In this document: piece after piece, positions 25,980-33,222 of the stretch | Position numbering within the stretch: the stretch's first letter is position 1 | Layout: each line of letters starts with the position of its first letter | Source of the DNA: RECG01 sp964444805 | GTDB lineage: Bacteria > Bacillota_I > Bacilli_A > Acholeplasmatales > Acholeplasmataceae | NCBI GenBank assembly: GCA_964444805.1 | Contig: CAYUIK010000045.1 | Location: 1 to 37,468, forward strand | DNA length: 37,468 bases | Reading direction: 5' to 3' | Translations under genes and position numbers: made by a program | The notes under the pieces: model-generated | Told to the model about the DNA's origin: nothing | Seen by the model: only the letters and a program-made list of their open reading frames with translations | The model's database searches: none

Positions 25980-26626
25980 GACGCACCTCCCAATACGAGA
26001 TAATCGATGAACACGTGCGGAGAAACGACGTTTTCAGGATCGATTTTTTCAATCTTTTCCTGAACACAGGCTACGACTTGTTTTGCCGCGGTTGCCATGA
26101 CGGGATTGAAGTTGCGTGCCGTTTTGTCATAGACCAGATTCCCGAGCGGATCGCTTTGTTTCGCTTCGATCAGCGCGAGGTCGGCACCAAGCGCCTCCTC
26201 GAGCAAATACTTCACGCCCTTCACCTCGATGACGCGTTTTCCTTCTTCAACGATCGTATGCAGTCCCGTCGGCGTGAGCACGCCCCCGAGTCCCGCGCCA
26301 TGCGCGCGGATTCGTTCGGCCAGCGTACCTTGGGGAACGAGTTCGACTTCCATCGACCCCTCACCCATTTTTTTGCCGGCATCGGGATTGAGACCGATGT
26401 GTGAAGCGATCAGTTTCCTGACCCGCCCGAGCGCGATCAACTTTCCGACGCCTTCATTCGGATATCCGGCATCATTGCAGATGATTGTCAGATCCGTAAC
26501 ACCCGCCTCAGCGACCCAGTCCATCAAAAGTCGCGGTGTTCCGCATACCATGAACCCACCGACATGGATGGACATACCGTCTTTCAACAAACCCAAAAAC
26601 GCTTCTTTGTCGATCCACTTAGACAT
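25976..26626 (-). CDS. atoD: Butyrate-acetoacetate CoA-transferase, alpha subunit
   Basis: A 216-residue subunit with the family N-terminus DGMSIHVGGFMVCGTPRLL (CoA-binding loop) and a TIICNDAG strand near 50. It pairs with the product of the next gene, which it overlaps by four bases. It also overlaps maoC by 8 bases. It disposes of the acetoacetate from Kce and couples it to butyrate release. Confidence 0.94.
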   Translation of the reverse strand: MSKWIDKEAFLGLLKDGMSIHVGGFMVCGTPRLLMDWVAEAGVTDLTIICNDAGYPNEGVGKLIALGRVRKLIASHIGLNPDAGKKMGEGSMEVELVPQGTLAERIRAHGAGLGGVLTPTGLHTIVEEGKRVIEVKGVKYLLEEALGADLALIEAKQSDPLGNLVYDKTARNFNPVMATAAKQVVACVQEKIEKIDPENVVSPHVFIDYLVLGGAS

Positions 26627-27038
26627 GATAGGCTTCCTTTCTGGGCATCAGCATCGCTTCTCCCGTAACCAGACAGTGACCGTCTTCATCGAAGATTTCG
26701 GTTTTGAAGATCGCCCGATTTTTGGCCTCAATGATTTCTGTAACCGTCACGACGACTTCGAAGGTATGGTCGGGATAGGCCGGTTTCAAAAACGTCAAGG
26801 ACTGACTGCAGTAGATCGTCCCCTCTCCCGGATAATCGAGTCCGAACACTTTGGAAAACAGCGAACCCAGAAGCATACCGTGCACGATCGGCTTTTTGAA
26901 AATCGTTTTGGCCGCGTATGCCTCGTCGAAATGTGTCATGTTCGTATCCCCGGAAACAGCACCGAAGGCCTTGACGTCTTCGGTCGTGATGAGGCGTCGG
27001 TAGCGACGCTCGTCGCCTACCTTCATCTTATGAATCAT
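26619..27038 (-). CDS. MaoC-like (R)-specific enoyl-CoA hydratase family protein
   Basis: A 139-residue hotdog hydratase. The hydratase-2 motif SGDTNMTHFDEAYAA provides the catalytic Asp and His (D31 and H36 from this start), followed by KPIVHGMLLGS. It most likely hydrates crotonyl-CoA or a similar enoyl-CoA to (R)-3-hydroxyacyl-CoA. Crotonyl-CoA is the product of Kal, so it could open a branch away from butyrate. The ATG at 27038 is preferred: the GGAGG is only 2 bases from the ATG at 27044 but 7-8 from this one. It is the first gene after the lysine riboswitch. Confidence 0.85.
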   Translation of the reverse strand: MIHKMKVGDERRYRRLITTEDVKAFGAVSGDTNMTHFDEAYAAKTIFKKPIVHGMLLGSLFSKVFGLDYPGEGTIYCSQSLTFLKPAYPDHTFEVVVTVTEIIEAKNRAIFKTEIFDEDGHCLVTGEAMLMPRKEAYHV

Positions 27039-27064
27039 CTTCATTCCTCCTTCTTAAACAAGAT

Positions 27065-27090
27065 AAAAAAGAACTGAAAGGACCAGCTCT
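27065..27090 (-). terminator. Riboswitch-controlled intrinsic terminator
   Basis: On the minus strand AGAGCTG pairs with CAGTTCT around a GTCCTTT loop, continuing into a T6 run (27065-27070). Its 5' arm (27084-27090) lies inside the conserved 3' end of the lysine aptamer, so terminator and folded aptamer exclude each other. Confidence 0.75.
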
Positions 27091-27250
27091 CCATTTGTTC
27101 AAATGGCAGTGTGCAAGGTGTACCCCCGCACCCCAGGCTTCATGGCGTGGACGCCATGTGCCTTCGGCAACCCATTCCTTCATCGCTTCACCGAAACGTC
27201 CACGTTCCGATCCGTCAAGCGACTACCAATGGGTCGCACCTCTGTATGTC
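27081..27250 (-). ncRNA. Lysine riboswitch (L-box) aptamer
   Basis: The minus-strand leader matches the lysine aptamer core in order: AGAGGTGCGA (27243-27234), an AGT turn, GCCGAAGG (27168-27161), GCCTGGGG (27138-27131), CACACTG (27113-27107), a CCATTTG-AAC-AAATGG hairpin (27106-27091, the P5 arm) and GGAGAGCTG (27092-27084). P1 can form as GAC...CAG (27250-27242, AUA bulged) with CTGGTC (27086-27081). The spacing agrees with the Thermotoga and Bacillus lysC aptamers as I remember them. It precedes a lysine degradation operon. Because P1 uses the same bases as the terminator stem, lysine binding should favour read-through. Confidence 0.9.
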
Positions 27251-27262
27251 ATATCCATACCC

Positions 27263-27292
27263 ATTATAAGCGATAATTGAAAGCGCTGTCAA
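27263..27292 (-). promoter_or_regulatory. Consensus promoter of the lysine operon
   Basis: On the minus strand TTGACA (27287-27292) and TATAAT (27263-27268) are both perfect and 18 bases apart. Transcription would begin near 27256, only a few bases before the riboswitch P1 stem. Such a strong promoter fits control by riboswitch rather than by an activator. Confidence 0.9.
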
Positions 27293-27327
27293 TGCTTTTC
27301 GTGGCGAAATGTCGATAAAACCCCTGG

Positions 27328-27351
27328 AAGACCCGTCTCATGTCGGGTCTT
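27328..27351. repeat. Inverted repeat between divergent promoters
   Basis: AAGACCCG (27328-27335) and CGGGTCTT (27344-27351) are a perfect 8-bp inverted repeat with an 8-base centre. It lies 36 bases upstream of the lysine operon -35 box and 13 bases before the plus-strand promoter. It has no T-run and no gene ends at it, so a protein-binding operator is more likely than a terminator. Confidence 0.5.
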
Positions 27352-27364
27352 GCTCATTTAATCT

Positions 27365-27393
27365 TAAACATTTCGGCTTTCACGTGATATAAT
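27365..27393 (+). promoter_or_regulatory. Candidate promoter of the small membrane protein/guanine deaminase pair
   Basis: A perfect TATAAT (27388-27393) is preceded at 17 bases by TAAACA (27365-27370), a four-of-six match to the -35 consensus. It lies 37 bases upstream of the ATG at 27430. Confidence 0.55.
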
Positions 27394-27429
27394 CGACGTG
27401 TAAGACAAATCACTATGGAGGTATGTTTT

Positions 27430-27666
27430 ATGAAAGACTTGATTAAATCCATGGACAATCTTCCCTGGCTCGCCAAGATCATTTTGGCACTCCCTGGTTT
27501 AGACGGTATCGTCTGGGGCATTTACCGCATCGTCAAAGGTCTCGACCGAAGCGACACGCTCATGCTCATTGTCGGTATTCTTTGGATTATCCTCGGTGCT
27601 GCCATTTTTTGGATCATCGACATCATCAGCATCATTCTTTACAAAAAGGTGGTTTTCATTGCTTAA
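27430..27666 (+). CDS. Small two-helix membrane protein
   Basis: A 78-residue hydrophobic protein. About 16-36 (AKIILALPGLDGIVWGIYRIV) and 43-72 are predicted membrane helices, joined by a short KGLDRSD turn. I do not recognise a family beyond small integral membrane proteins. The ATG at 27430 is preferred, as GGAGG (27417-27421) lies 8 bases upstream; the ATG at 27415 overlaps that site. The guanine deaminase gene follows after 32 bases, probably on the same transcript. Confidence 0.75.
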   Translation: MKDLIKSMDNLPWLAKIILALPGLDGIVWGIYRIVKGLDRSDTLMLIVGILWIILGAAIFWIIDIISIILYKKVVFIA

Positions 27667-27698
27667 ATCCCTTTCAATTTCGAAAGAGAGGACTGATC

Positions 27699-28184
27699 AT
27701 GATCGATTCAAACATCATTAAACAAGCGATGACAAAAGCTGTCGAGCGCGCGCGTGAGACGATGAACCAGGACTTTGGCGGTCCTTTCGGCGCCGCGATC
27801 ATCAATCCCGCGGGAGAGATCATCGCGATCGCTTCCAATTCCGTATTGAAAGACGGGGACGCGACTGCTCACGCCGAGATCAATGCCATTCGCGCGGCAA
27901 GCCGAATACAAAAGACATACGACCTCACCGGCCATACGATCGTCACGACAGGGTATCCGTGCCCGATGTGCCTCGGGGCGATTATTTGGTCGAACATCAA
28001 GGACGTCTATTACGGCTGTCGCCCCAAGGACGCCGAAGCCATTGGCTTTCGCGACGAGTTCATTTACGACTACATTAAAAATCCAACGCTTAACAAGGAT
28101 GTCCTCAAGACGATCGAATCCAACCGAGATTCCTGTCTCGCACTGTTCGAGGAATACGCAAAAAAAGGAAAAACGATTTACTGA
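27699..28184 (+). CDS. guaD: Guanine deaminase (cytidine deaminase-like fold)
   Basis: A 161-residue zinc hydrolase converting guanine to xanthine and ammonia. HAE gives H58 and the catalytic E60, and PCPMC gives zinc ligands C88 and C91. The family-specific tail GFRDEFIYDYI and the length agree with Bacillus-type GuaD and argue against tRNA adenosine deaminase. GAGAGG lies upstream of the ATG. Its product xanthine suits the xanthine dehydrogenase family operon that ends 220 bases away on the other strand. Confidence 0.88.
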   Translation: MIDSNIIKQAMTKAVERARETMNQDFGGPFGAAIINPAGEIIAIASNSVLKDGDATAHAEINAIRAASRIQKTYDLTGHTIVTTGYPCPMCLGAIIWSNIKDVYYGCRPKDAEAIGFRDEFIYDYIKNPTLNKDVLKTIESNRDSCLALFEEYAKKGKTIY

Positions 28185-28210
28185 TACGCAGATATTCGTC
28201 TTTAGCCTTA

Positions 28211-28264
28211 AAAAAACCCCTTGCAAAAGACTTTCTAACGAGTCTGTTTCCTGGGGTTTCTTTC
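28211..28264. terminator. Bidirectional compound-hairpin terminator
   Basis: AAACCCC (28214-28220) pairs with GGGGTTT (28253-28259), enclosing a second stem AGACT (28228-28232)/AGTCT (28241-28245). On the minus strand it runs into a T-tract (28211-28216); on the plus strand into TTTCTTTCATT. It lies between convergent guaD and the carbamoyltransferase gene. The remaining stretch 28265-28406 shows nothing I can name. Confidence 0.75.
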
Positions 28265-28406
28265 ATTATTGTCGGATCCATTCGATTGGTTTTCGCGCGA
28301 TCAGTCTTGAAACCGACACGCTTTGAATGTGCAACGATGAAAGCATGTAAACCGACATCATCACGGATCTAAGCCATTCGTTACTTGACATAGACCCTAA
28401 AAGAAC

Positions 28407-29390
28407 TTACTTATCGCCCATCGTGAGCGCCATGACAGCCTTAGCCGTATGGAGTCTGTTTTCCGCTTCTTGGTAGATGATCGAATGCGTGCCGTCGATG
28501 ACGGCATCCTCGACTTCGTTATTTCGATCCGCCGGGAGCGCATGCATGTAACAGACATCCTCTTTGGCAAGAGCGATCATGCTTTTCGTGCACTTCCAGT
28601 ACTTGTTCGATTCCAAGAGGTCGTCGATGACATCCGTGGACTGATTGGTGACCCAACTTCCCCAATTTTTGGGAATCACGATGTCGGCGTCTTGATAGGC
28701 TTCTTCCATGTTGTGCGTGATCGAAAGCGATCCGCCGTTTTCTTTGGCGTTCTTTTTCGCTTTTTCGATGACCCAGTCAGGTAAATCGTATCCTTTCGGA
28801 TAAGCCAACGTCACGTCGATGCCATATCGCGGGAAGAGAAGAACTTGCGAAACGGGGACACTGATCGGCTTCTTATGGCTCTTGGCATAGGCCCAAATCA
28901 CGGAAACCTTCAGACCTTTCGTCTTCTTTTTGACTTCTTGGATCGTCATGAGATCGGCGATCGCCTGCATCGGATGATAGAGGTCACACTGAAGGTTCAT
29001 GACCGGGACCGTCGCGTGTTTGGCCATGTCTGTGATATAGGCATTCCCGATGCCCCAAAAACAGTTCCGGCAAGCAATCCCGTGGCCGTAGCTCGAGAGA
29101 ATCGTAGCCGTATCCTTTCCACTTTCGCCGTGGGCGATCTGCATCGTTGACGTATCGAGGAACGTCGCGTGACCGCCGAGTTGAGCGAGACCCGATTCCA
29201 TTGAGTTTCTCGTGCGTGTCGATTGTTCGAAGAACATCAAAACAGCGGTCTTATGCAGGAGATAAGGGGTTGGAATATTGTTTAGAAACGCGTGTTTCAA
29301 GTCTTTCGATGTTGCGAGGAGTTGGTCGATCTGTTCGTTCGACCAATCCTCGAGAGTAATGAAGTGTTTGCCTTTATAGAGCGGTTTCAT
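28407..29390 (-). CDS. ygeW: Knotted carbamoyltransferase, YgeW-like
   Basis: A 327-residue aspartate/ornithine carbamoyltransferase-fold protein. It has the carbamoyl-phosphate loop EQSTRTRNSME (about 55-65), AHGESGKDT, NLQCDLYHPMQAIADL near 135, a proline-containing knot loop KPISVP near 175 and MHALPADRNNEVED near 285. The knot loop and AHGE segment match YgeW and N-acetylornithine-type transcarbamylases rather than catabolic OTC. HALP replaces HCLP, and there is no SMG loop of ornithine binding. E. coli YgeW is longer (about 396 residues) and its substrate is unknown. It is the last gene of the purine operon. Confidence 0.85.
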   Translation of the reverse strand: MKPLYKGKHFITLEDWSNEQIDQLLATSKDLKHAFLNNIPTPYLLHKTAVLMFFEQSTRTRNSMESGLAQLGGHATFLDTSTMQIAHGESGKDTATILSSYGHGIACRNCFWGIGNAYITDMAKHATVPVMNLQCDLYHPMQAIADLMTIQEVKKKTKGLKVSVIWAYAKSHKKPISVPVSQVLLFPRYGIDVTLAYPKGYDLPDWVIEKAKKNAKENGGSLSITHNMEEAYQDADIVIPKNWGSWVTNQSTDVIDDLLESNKYWKCTKSMIALAKEDVCYMHALPADRNNEVEDAVIDGTHSIIYQEAENRLHTAKAVMALTMGDK

Positions 29391-29394
29391 GTTT

Positions 29395-30612
29395 TTATTT
29401 CCCTTCTTTTCTCGTTTTTAGGTACGTCACGGGAATCGCTGCGTACATCGCTGCGGCGGTAACGAGTTCATCCTTGAACGTTATCTCGTTCGGAGCGTGT
29501 GCCTGATCTTCGTGACCGGGGCCGAAACCGATCGAAGGAATGCCATATCTTCCCATGATCGATACCGCGTTGGTTGAAAACGTCCACTTGTCCACGATCG
29601 GTTCGTCTTGGAAAAGACCTTGATAGGCTTGCTCGAGACTGCGGGTCACGACGTGGTCGCGGTCCAATACCCAGGTCGGAAAATAGGCTTTCGTCGGATA
29701 GACGAGTCCGGTATAGGACGCTCTGGCATAGTCATACATCTCGACTTTCGCACCGACTCTTTTGACCGAGTCCAGGGCACGAATCTCTTCGAGCGCGCTT
29801 TGATAGGTTTCCCCATGGGTCAGACGCCGGTCGATCGAGATCTGGCATCCGTCGGAGACCGCACAACGAGAAGGTGATTGCGAGAAAACTTCGCTGACGG
29901 TAATCGTTCCTTTTCCAAGAAAGGGATCGACATGGAGCCTTTCATTGAGCGCTTCGATATCCTTGATAATCGGTGCCATTTTATAGATCGCATTATCGCC
30001 ACGTTCAGGTGCACTTCCGTGACAACTGATACCCGTGGTCGAGACTTTGATTTCCATCCGTCCGCGGTGACCGCGGTAAATCCGACACGAGGTCGGTTCG
30101 GTGATGACGACGAATTCCGGGCGGATCTTGTCTTCTTCGATGATATATTGCCAGCACAGCCCGTCACAATCCTCTTCCTGAACGGTCGCGGTAACGAGCA
30201 GCGTGTAGTCGCCTTCGAGTCCGAGATCCTTGATGATCTTACCGGCATAGACGGCTGAGGCGACGCCACCTTCCTGGTCGCTCGTTCCCCGACCGCCGAT
30301 CGTCTTGTCGTCTTCGTATCCCACGTAGGGATCGAACGTCCAGTTTTTGATCGCGCCGATCCCCACCGTATCGATGTGTCCGTCGATCGCGATCAGGTGT
30401 TTTCCGTTGCCGATTCTTCCGATCACGTTTCCCATTTTATCGATGGTGACTTCGTCGAAACCGACGTTTTCCATTTCTTCCTTGATCCTTAGGGCGACCG
30501 CTTCTTCCTCGGCGGATTCACTCGGGATTCTTACCATGTCTCTGAGAAATGCGCTAATCGCCTTTTCTTCTTTTTTCGCCTGCTCTAAAATCTTTTCCAT
30601 CGGTATGTTCAT
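29395..30612 (-). CDS. ygeY: M20 family metallopeptidase, YgeY-like
   Basis: A 405-residue dinuclear zinc amidohydrolase. Metal and catalytic motifs are DGHIDTV near 78, GRGTSDQEGG near 107, TVQEEDCDG with the catalytic Glu-Glu near 144, ITEPT near 170 and GHEDQAHAPNE near the C-terminus. The family includes deacetylases, desuccinylases and carbamoyl hydrolases. YgeY genes travel with ygeW in anaerobic purine/urate clusters, which suggests hydrolysis of an N-acyl or N-carbamoyl amino acid. It overlaps the upstream PLP gene by four bases. Confidence 0.9.
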   Translation of the reverse strand: MNIPMEKILEQAKKEEKAISAFLRDMVRIPSESAEEEAVALRIKEEMENVGFDEVTIDKMGNVIGRIGNGKHLIAIDGHIDTVGIGAIKNWTFDPYVGYEDDKTIGGRGTSDQEGGVASAVYAGKIIKDLGLEGDYTLLVTATVQEEDCDGLCWQYIIEEDKIRPEFVVITEPTSCRIYRGHRGRMEIKVSTTGISCHGSAPERGDNAIYKMAPIIKDIEALNERLHVDPFLGKGTITVSEVFSQSPSRCAVSDGCQISIDRRLTHGETYQSALEEIRALDSVKRVGAKVEMYDYARASYTGLVYPTKAYFPTWVLDRDHVVTRSLEQAYQGLFQDEPIVDKWTFSTNAVSIMGRYGIPSIGFGPGHEDQAHAPNEITFKDELVTAAAMYAAIPVTYLKTRKEGK

Positions 30613-31979
30613 GTGACGTAAGTTCCTCTCATTTCCTTGATTTTTCGGTCATAGTCCTTGATCTTGTCATATTCTTCATCCCAGAACTCCATCCGTTTCA
30701 TGCGATCGAGATAGTCCTTGCTATAACCGAATTTGATCCAGTCCTTTTCTTTTTGCAAGAAGAGTCTTTCCTTGTTTTTCATACTGCGCATATCGGATAT
30801 GTCTTCGATCGTCTGTTTTCTAAAGACGTCTTTAAACCAGCGATTGAGCACGTAGTCCTCGGTTTCGAGAACGCGTCTTTCAAGATCCGTCATGACGCTG
30901 TCATAGCGGTCGAAACCGTCGGTTGCGACCGTCACGATATTGTCGTCTTCGCCGAGTCGTAAATATTTGGCCATTTTGATCGCGCCGATGATATTGCAGA
31001 TCCCAGACACGCCGAAGAGATCCTTCATGGCGAAAGCGTCTTCTTCAGAAACACCCCACGATTCGAGAATATGCGGTGCGTCGTGGATGATCTTGAGTCC
31101 ACGGACCGATTCCTCATCCTTGATCAAAGCGATGAAATCGGTATTCAAAACGTTATGAATGAGCGTGCACATCTTATCACCGATGCCTTCGATGCGGTGC
31201 TGTCCGCGTCCGCCGTCCATGAGCGTCGAGCACTCGTATGGTTCGAGCGCGGCGATCTTCGCCTCGGGAAACGCCTTCTTGATCTCATCGCCCGCGCCAA
31301 GCGTCCCGGCACTGCCGGGAGCGGATGCGAAACAGGCGATTCGGCCGTTGCCGATGCCTTGAACCGCTTCGATCGCCGAATGTCCTGTTACATAACGGTG
31401 AAAACGATAATTGGGAAACAGTTCGAACTGGGCGAGTGAACGATAGTTCTCGTTTTCCTTGACGAGGTCAAACGTTCTTTCGAGCGTTAAAATGACGTCG
31501 GATTCGGTTCCCGGTGTTAAATCGAGCTTGGCTCCGTACTTTGTAATCCGTTCGTATCGTTCCTTGCTCATATTGTCGGGCATGATCACGATCGAATCAT
31601 ATTTCATGAGATTGCAGATATAGGCGACCCCGATGCCGAAATTACCCGTCGATGGACCTAAGATCGTATGTTTCCCGGGGATGATCGAGCGGTCGATGCA
31701 CCCTTCCATCAGCGTCGAATAAGCCGGGCCGACCTTATGCGACCCGGATGGATAGTATTTTCCAAGGAGTACGACGATATTCGCATCGACTCCAGTCAGT
31801 GCTTTCGGGAGCACGATCTTTCTTATGTCATTATGTTCATCTCGCCACGTGATATTGAAAAGATTCAACGGGTTGAGCTCGTTTTCTTTCGCTTTTAGCG
31901 CATCTCTTCTCGTTTGTTCTTCGATCGTGCTGGGATGAAGCATTTCTTCATACGTTGGGCCATAAGGTACTTTATACAT
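30609..31979 (-). CDS. PLP-dependent enzyme of fold type II, specificity unknown
   Basis: A 456-residue tryptophan-synthase-beta-fold enzyme. The PLP lysine is K82 in YPSGSHKVGPAY, the substrate-carboxylate loop is PSTGNFG (110-116) and the Gly-rich phosphate loop is APGSAGTLGAG near 220. A charged C-terminal region (about 390-456) is predicted helical and not part of the core. It holds the place of ygeX (diaminopropionate ammonia-lyase) in the E. coli arrangement, but sequence landmarks differ. An elimination or replacement on an amino acid from purine breakdown is plausible. AAGGAG lies upstream; it overlaps the next upstream gene by 8 bases. Confidence 0.75.
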   Translation of the reverse strand: MYKVPYGPTYEEMLHPSTIEEQTRRDALKAKENELNPLNLFNITWRDEHNDIRKIVLPKALTGVDANIVVLLGKYYPSGSHKVGPAYSTLMEGCIDRSIIPGKHTILGPSTGNFGIGVAYICNLMKYDSIVIMPDNMSKERYERITKYGAKLDLTPGTESDVILTLERTFDLVKENENYRSLAQFELFPNYRFHRYVTGHSAIEAVQGIGNGRIACFASAPGSAGTLGAGDEIKKAFPEAKIAALEPYECSTLMDGGRGQHRIEGIGDKMCTLIHNVLNTDFIALIKDEESVRGLKIIHDAPHILESWGVSEEDAFAMKDLFGVSGICNIIGAIKMAKYLRLGEDDNIVTVATDGFDRYDSVMTDLERRVLETEDYVLNRWFKDVFRKQTIEDISDMRSMKNKERLFLQKEKDWIKFGYSKDYLDRMKRMEFWDEEYDKIKDYDRKIKEMRGTYVT

Positions 31980-33222
31980 CGGGTATATCTCCTTTGTCTT
32001 TCAAGTATGTGTCTAAATCCGTAACGTTCGGTCGCAAAAGAACGGGGTGGCCCACGGCCTTGTCCGCGTTCTTTGGGTCCTTAAGTCCGTTTCCGGTCAT
32101 GACGTAGGTAACCGTTTCATCGAAACGGATGATACCTTGATCAAGCGCTTTCTCGATTCCGGCAAGGGTGGCTGTCGCGGCTGGTTCGCCGAAAATGCCT
32201 TCGGTTTCACCAAGACGTTTCATCGCTTTTAAGATGTCTTCGTCCGTGACGGTAATCCACTGTCCTTTCGATTCGATGACGGCCGATAGCGCTTTAATCG
32301 GATTTCGCGGAATGCCGACGGCGATGCTGTCAGCGAGCGTATCCTCTTTGGTCGGTCTGGGCGGTTTTTGTAGGCGTGCCGCTTCATAGAGCGGTGCACA
32401 CCCCTCGCTTTGCACGGCCAACAGTTTCGGAATCCGGTCGATCAGGTTCAGCTTTTTGAAGTCGTAAAAGCCTTTATAGATCCCCGCGAGCGTACAGCCG
32501 TCACCGACCGATACGGCGACCCAGTCGGTTGTCGTGAAATCGAGCTGCTCGCAGATCTCATAAGCGACCGTTTTCTTTCCCTCGACCAAATGCGGGTTGA
32601 TCGCGGCATTTCGGTTGTACCAACCATACGCTTCGATCGCCCGTTTCGAGAGATCGTAGGCATCCTTGTAGTCTCCGTCGACGCTGATGACGCGCGCACC
32701 GTAGACCATGAGCTGATTGACCTTACCGATCGGGGCCCGCTTCGGGACGAAGATGACCGTTTTTAATCCGGCTCGTGCTGCCTGAGCCGCCAGGCTCGAG
32801 GCGGCATTGCCGGTGGAACTACAGGAAATGACGTCGTGCTTGCCTTCTTTAGCCTTGATCACGGCGATGGCGCTCGCCCGATCTTTGAGCGATCCGCTCG
32901 GGTTGAGTCCTTCATCCTTGATATAGAGTTCCTTTAAACCGAGTTGTTCCTTTAGGTTTTTAGACCGATAGAGCGGCGTCCACCCGACTCGTAACATCCC
33001 TTTTACGACCGGTTCATGGACGCTGATCAAAGGAAGATAGCGAAACATCGAAAGGTCTCTATGGTTCTTGAAGTAATCGATATCGATCGTTTCTTTCAAG
33101 CGGTCATAGTCGTATTCGATCTCGAGAATACCACCACAGGAAGGACACGCCATGAGATCGCGCTGAGGTGTATAAAAGGTTTGACATACGGTACAGCGAT
33201 AGCCTTTGAATGCCTTGTTCAT
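31972..33222 (-). CDS. Threonine synthase-like PLP enzyme with zinc ribbon
   Basis: A 416-residue protein that begins with a zinc ribbon (C10-x2-C13 ... C26-x2-C29). It then has the fold-type II core with PLP lysine K113 in NPSGSLKDRAS, SSTGNAASS near 135 and a VSVGDGCTLAG phosphate loop near 240. This is the threonine synthase layout, but no homoserine kinase or other threonine gene is near. Inside a purine/urate-type operon and next to another PLP enzyme, a catabolic lyase role is as likely as threonine synthesis. It overlaps ade by four bases. Confidence 0.85.
   Translation of the reverse strand: MNKAFKGYRCTVCQTFYTPQRDLMACPSCGGILEIEYDYDRLKETIDIDYFKNHRDLSMFRYLPLISVHEPVVKGMLRVGWTPLYRSKNLKEQLGLKELYIKDEGLNPSGSLKDRASAIAVIKAKEGKHDVISCSSTGNAASSLAAQAARAGLKTVIFVPKRAPIGKVNQLMVYGARVISVDGDYKDAYDLSKRAIEAYGWYNRNAAINPHLVEGKKTVAYEICEQLDFTTTDWVAVSVGDGCTLAGIYKGFYDFKKLNLIDRIPKLLAVQSEGCAPLYEAARLQKPPRPTKEDTLADSIAVGIPRNPIKALSAVIESKGQWITVTDEDILKAMKRLGETEGIFGEPAATATLAGIEKALDQGIIRFDETVTYVMTGNGLKDPKNADKAVGHPVLLRPNVTDLDTYLKDKGDIPDV

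Noticed and set aside
27328..27351. Intrinsic terminator at the AAGACCCG/CGGGTCTT hairpin
   Set aside because: No T-run follows on either strand and no gene ends there; it is kept as an inverted repeat and possible operator.
30609..31979. Calling the second PLP gene ygeX (diaminopropionate ammonia-lyase)
   Set aside because: The position fits, but the length (456 versus about 400) and the sequence around the PLP lysine do not match what I know of YgeX, so only the fold is claimed.
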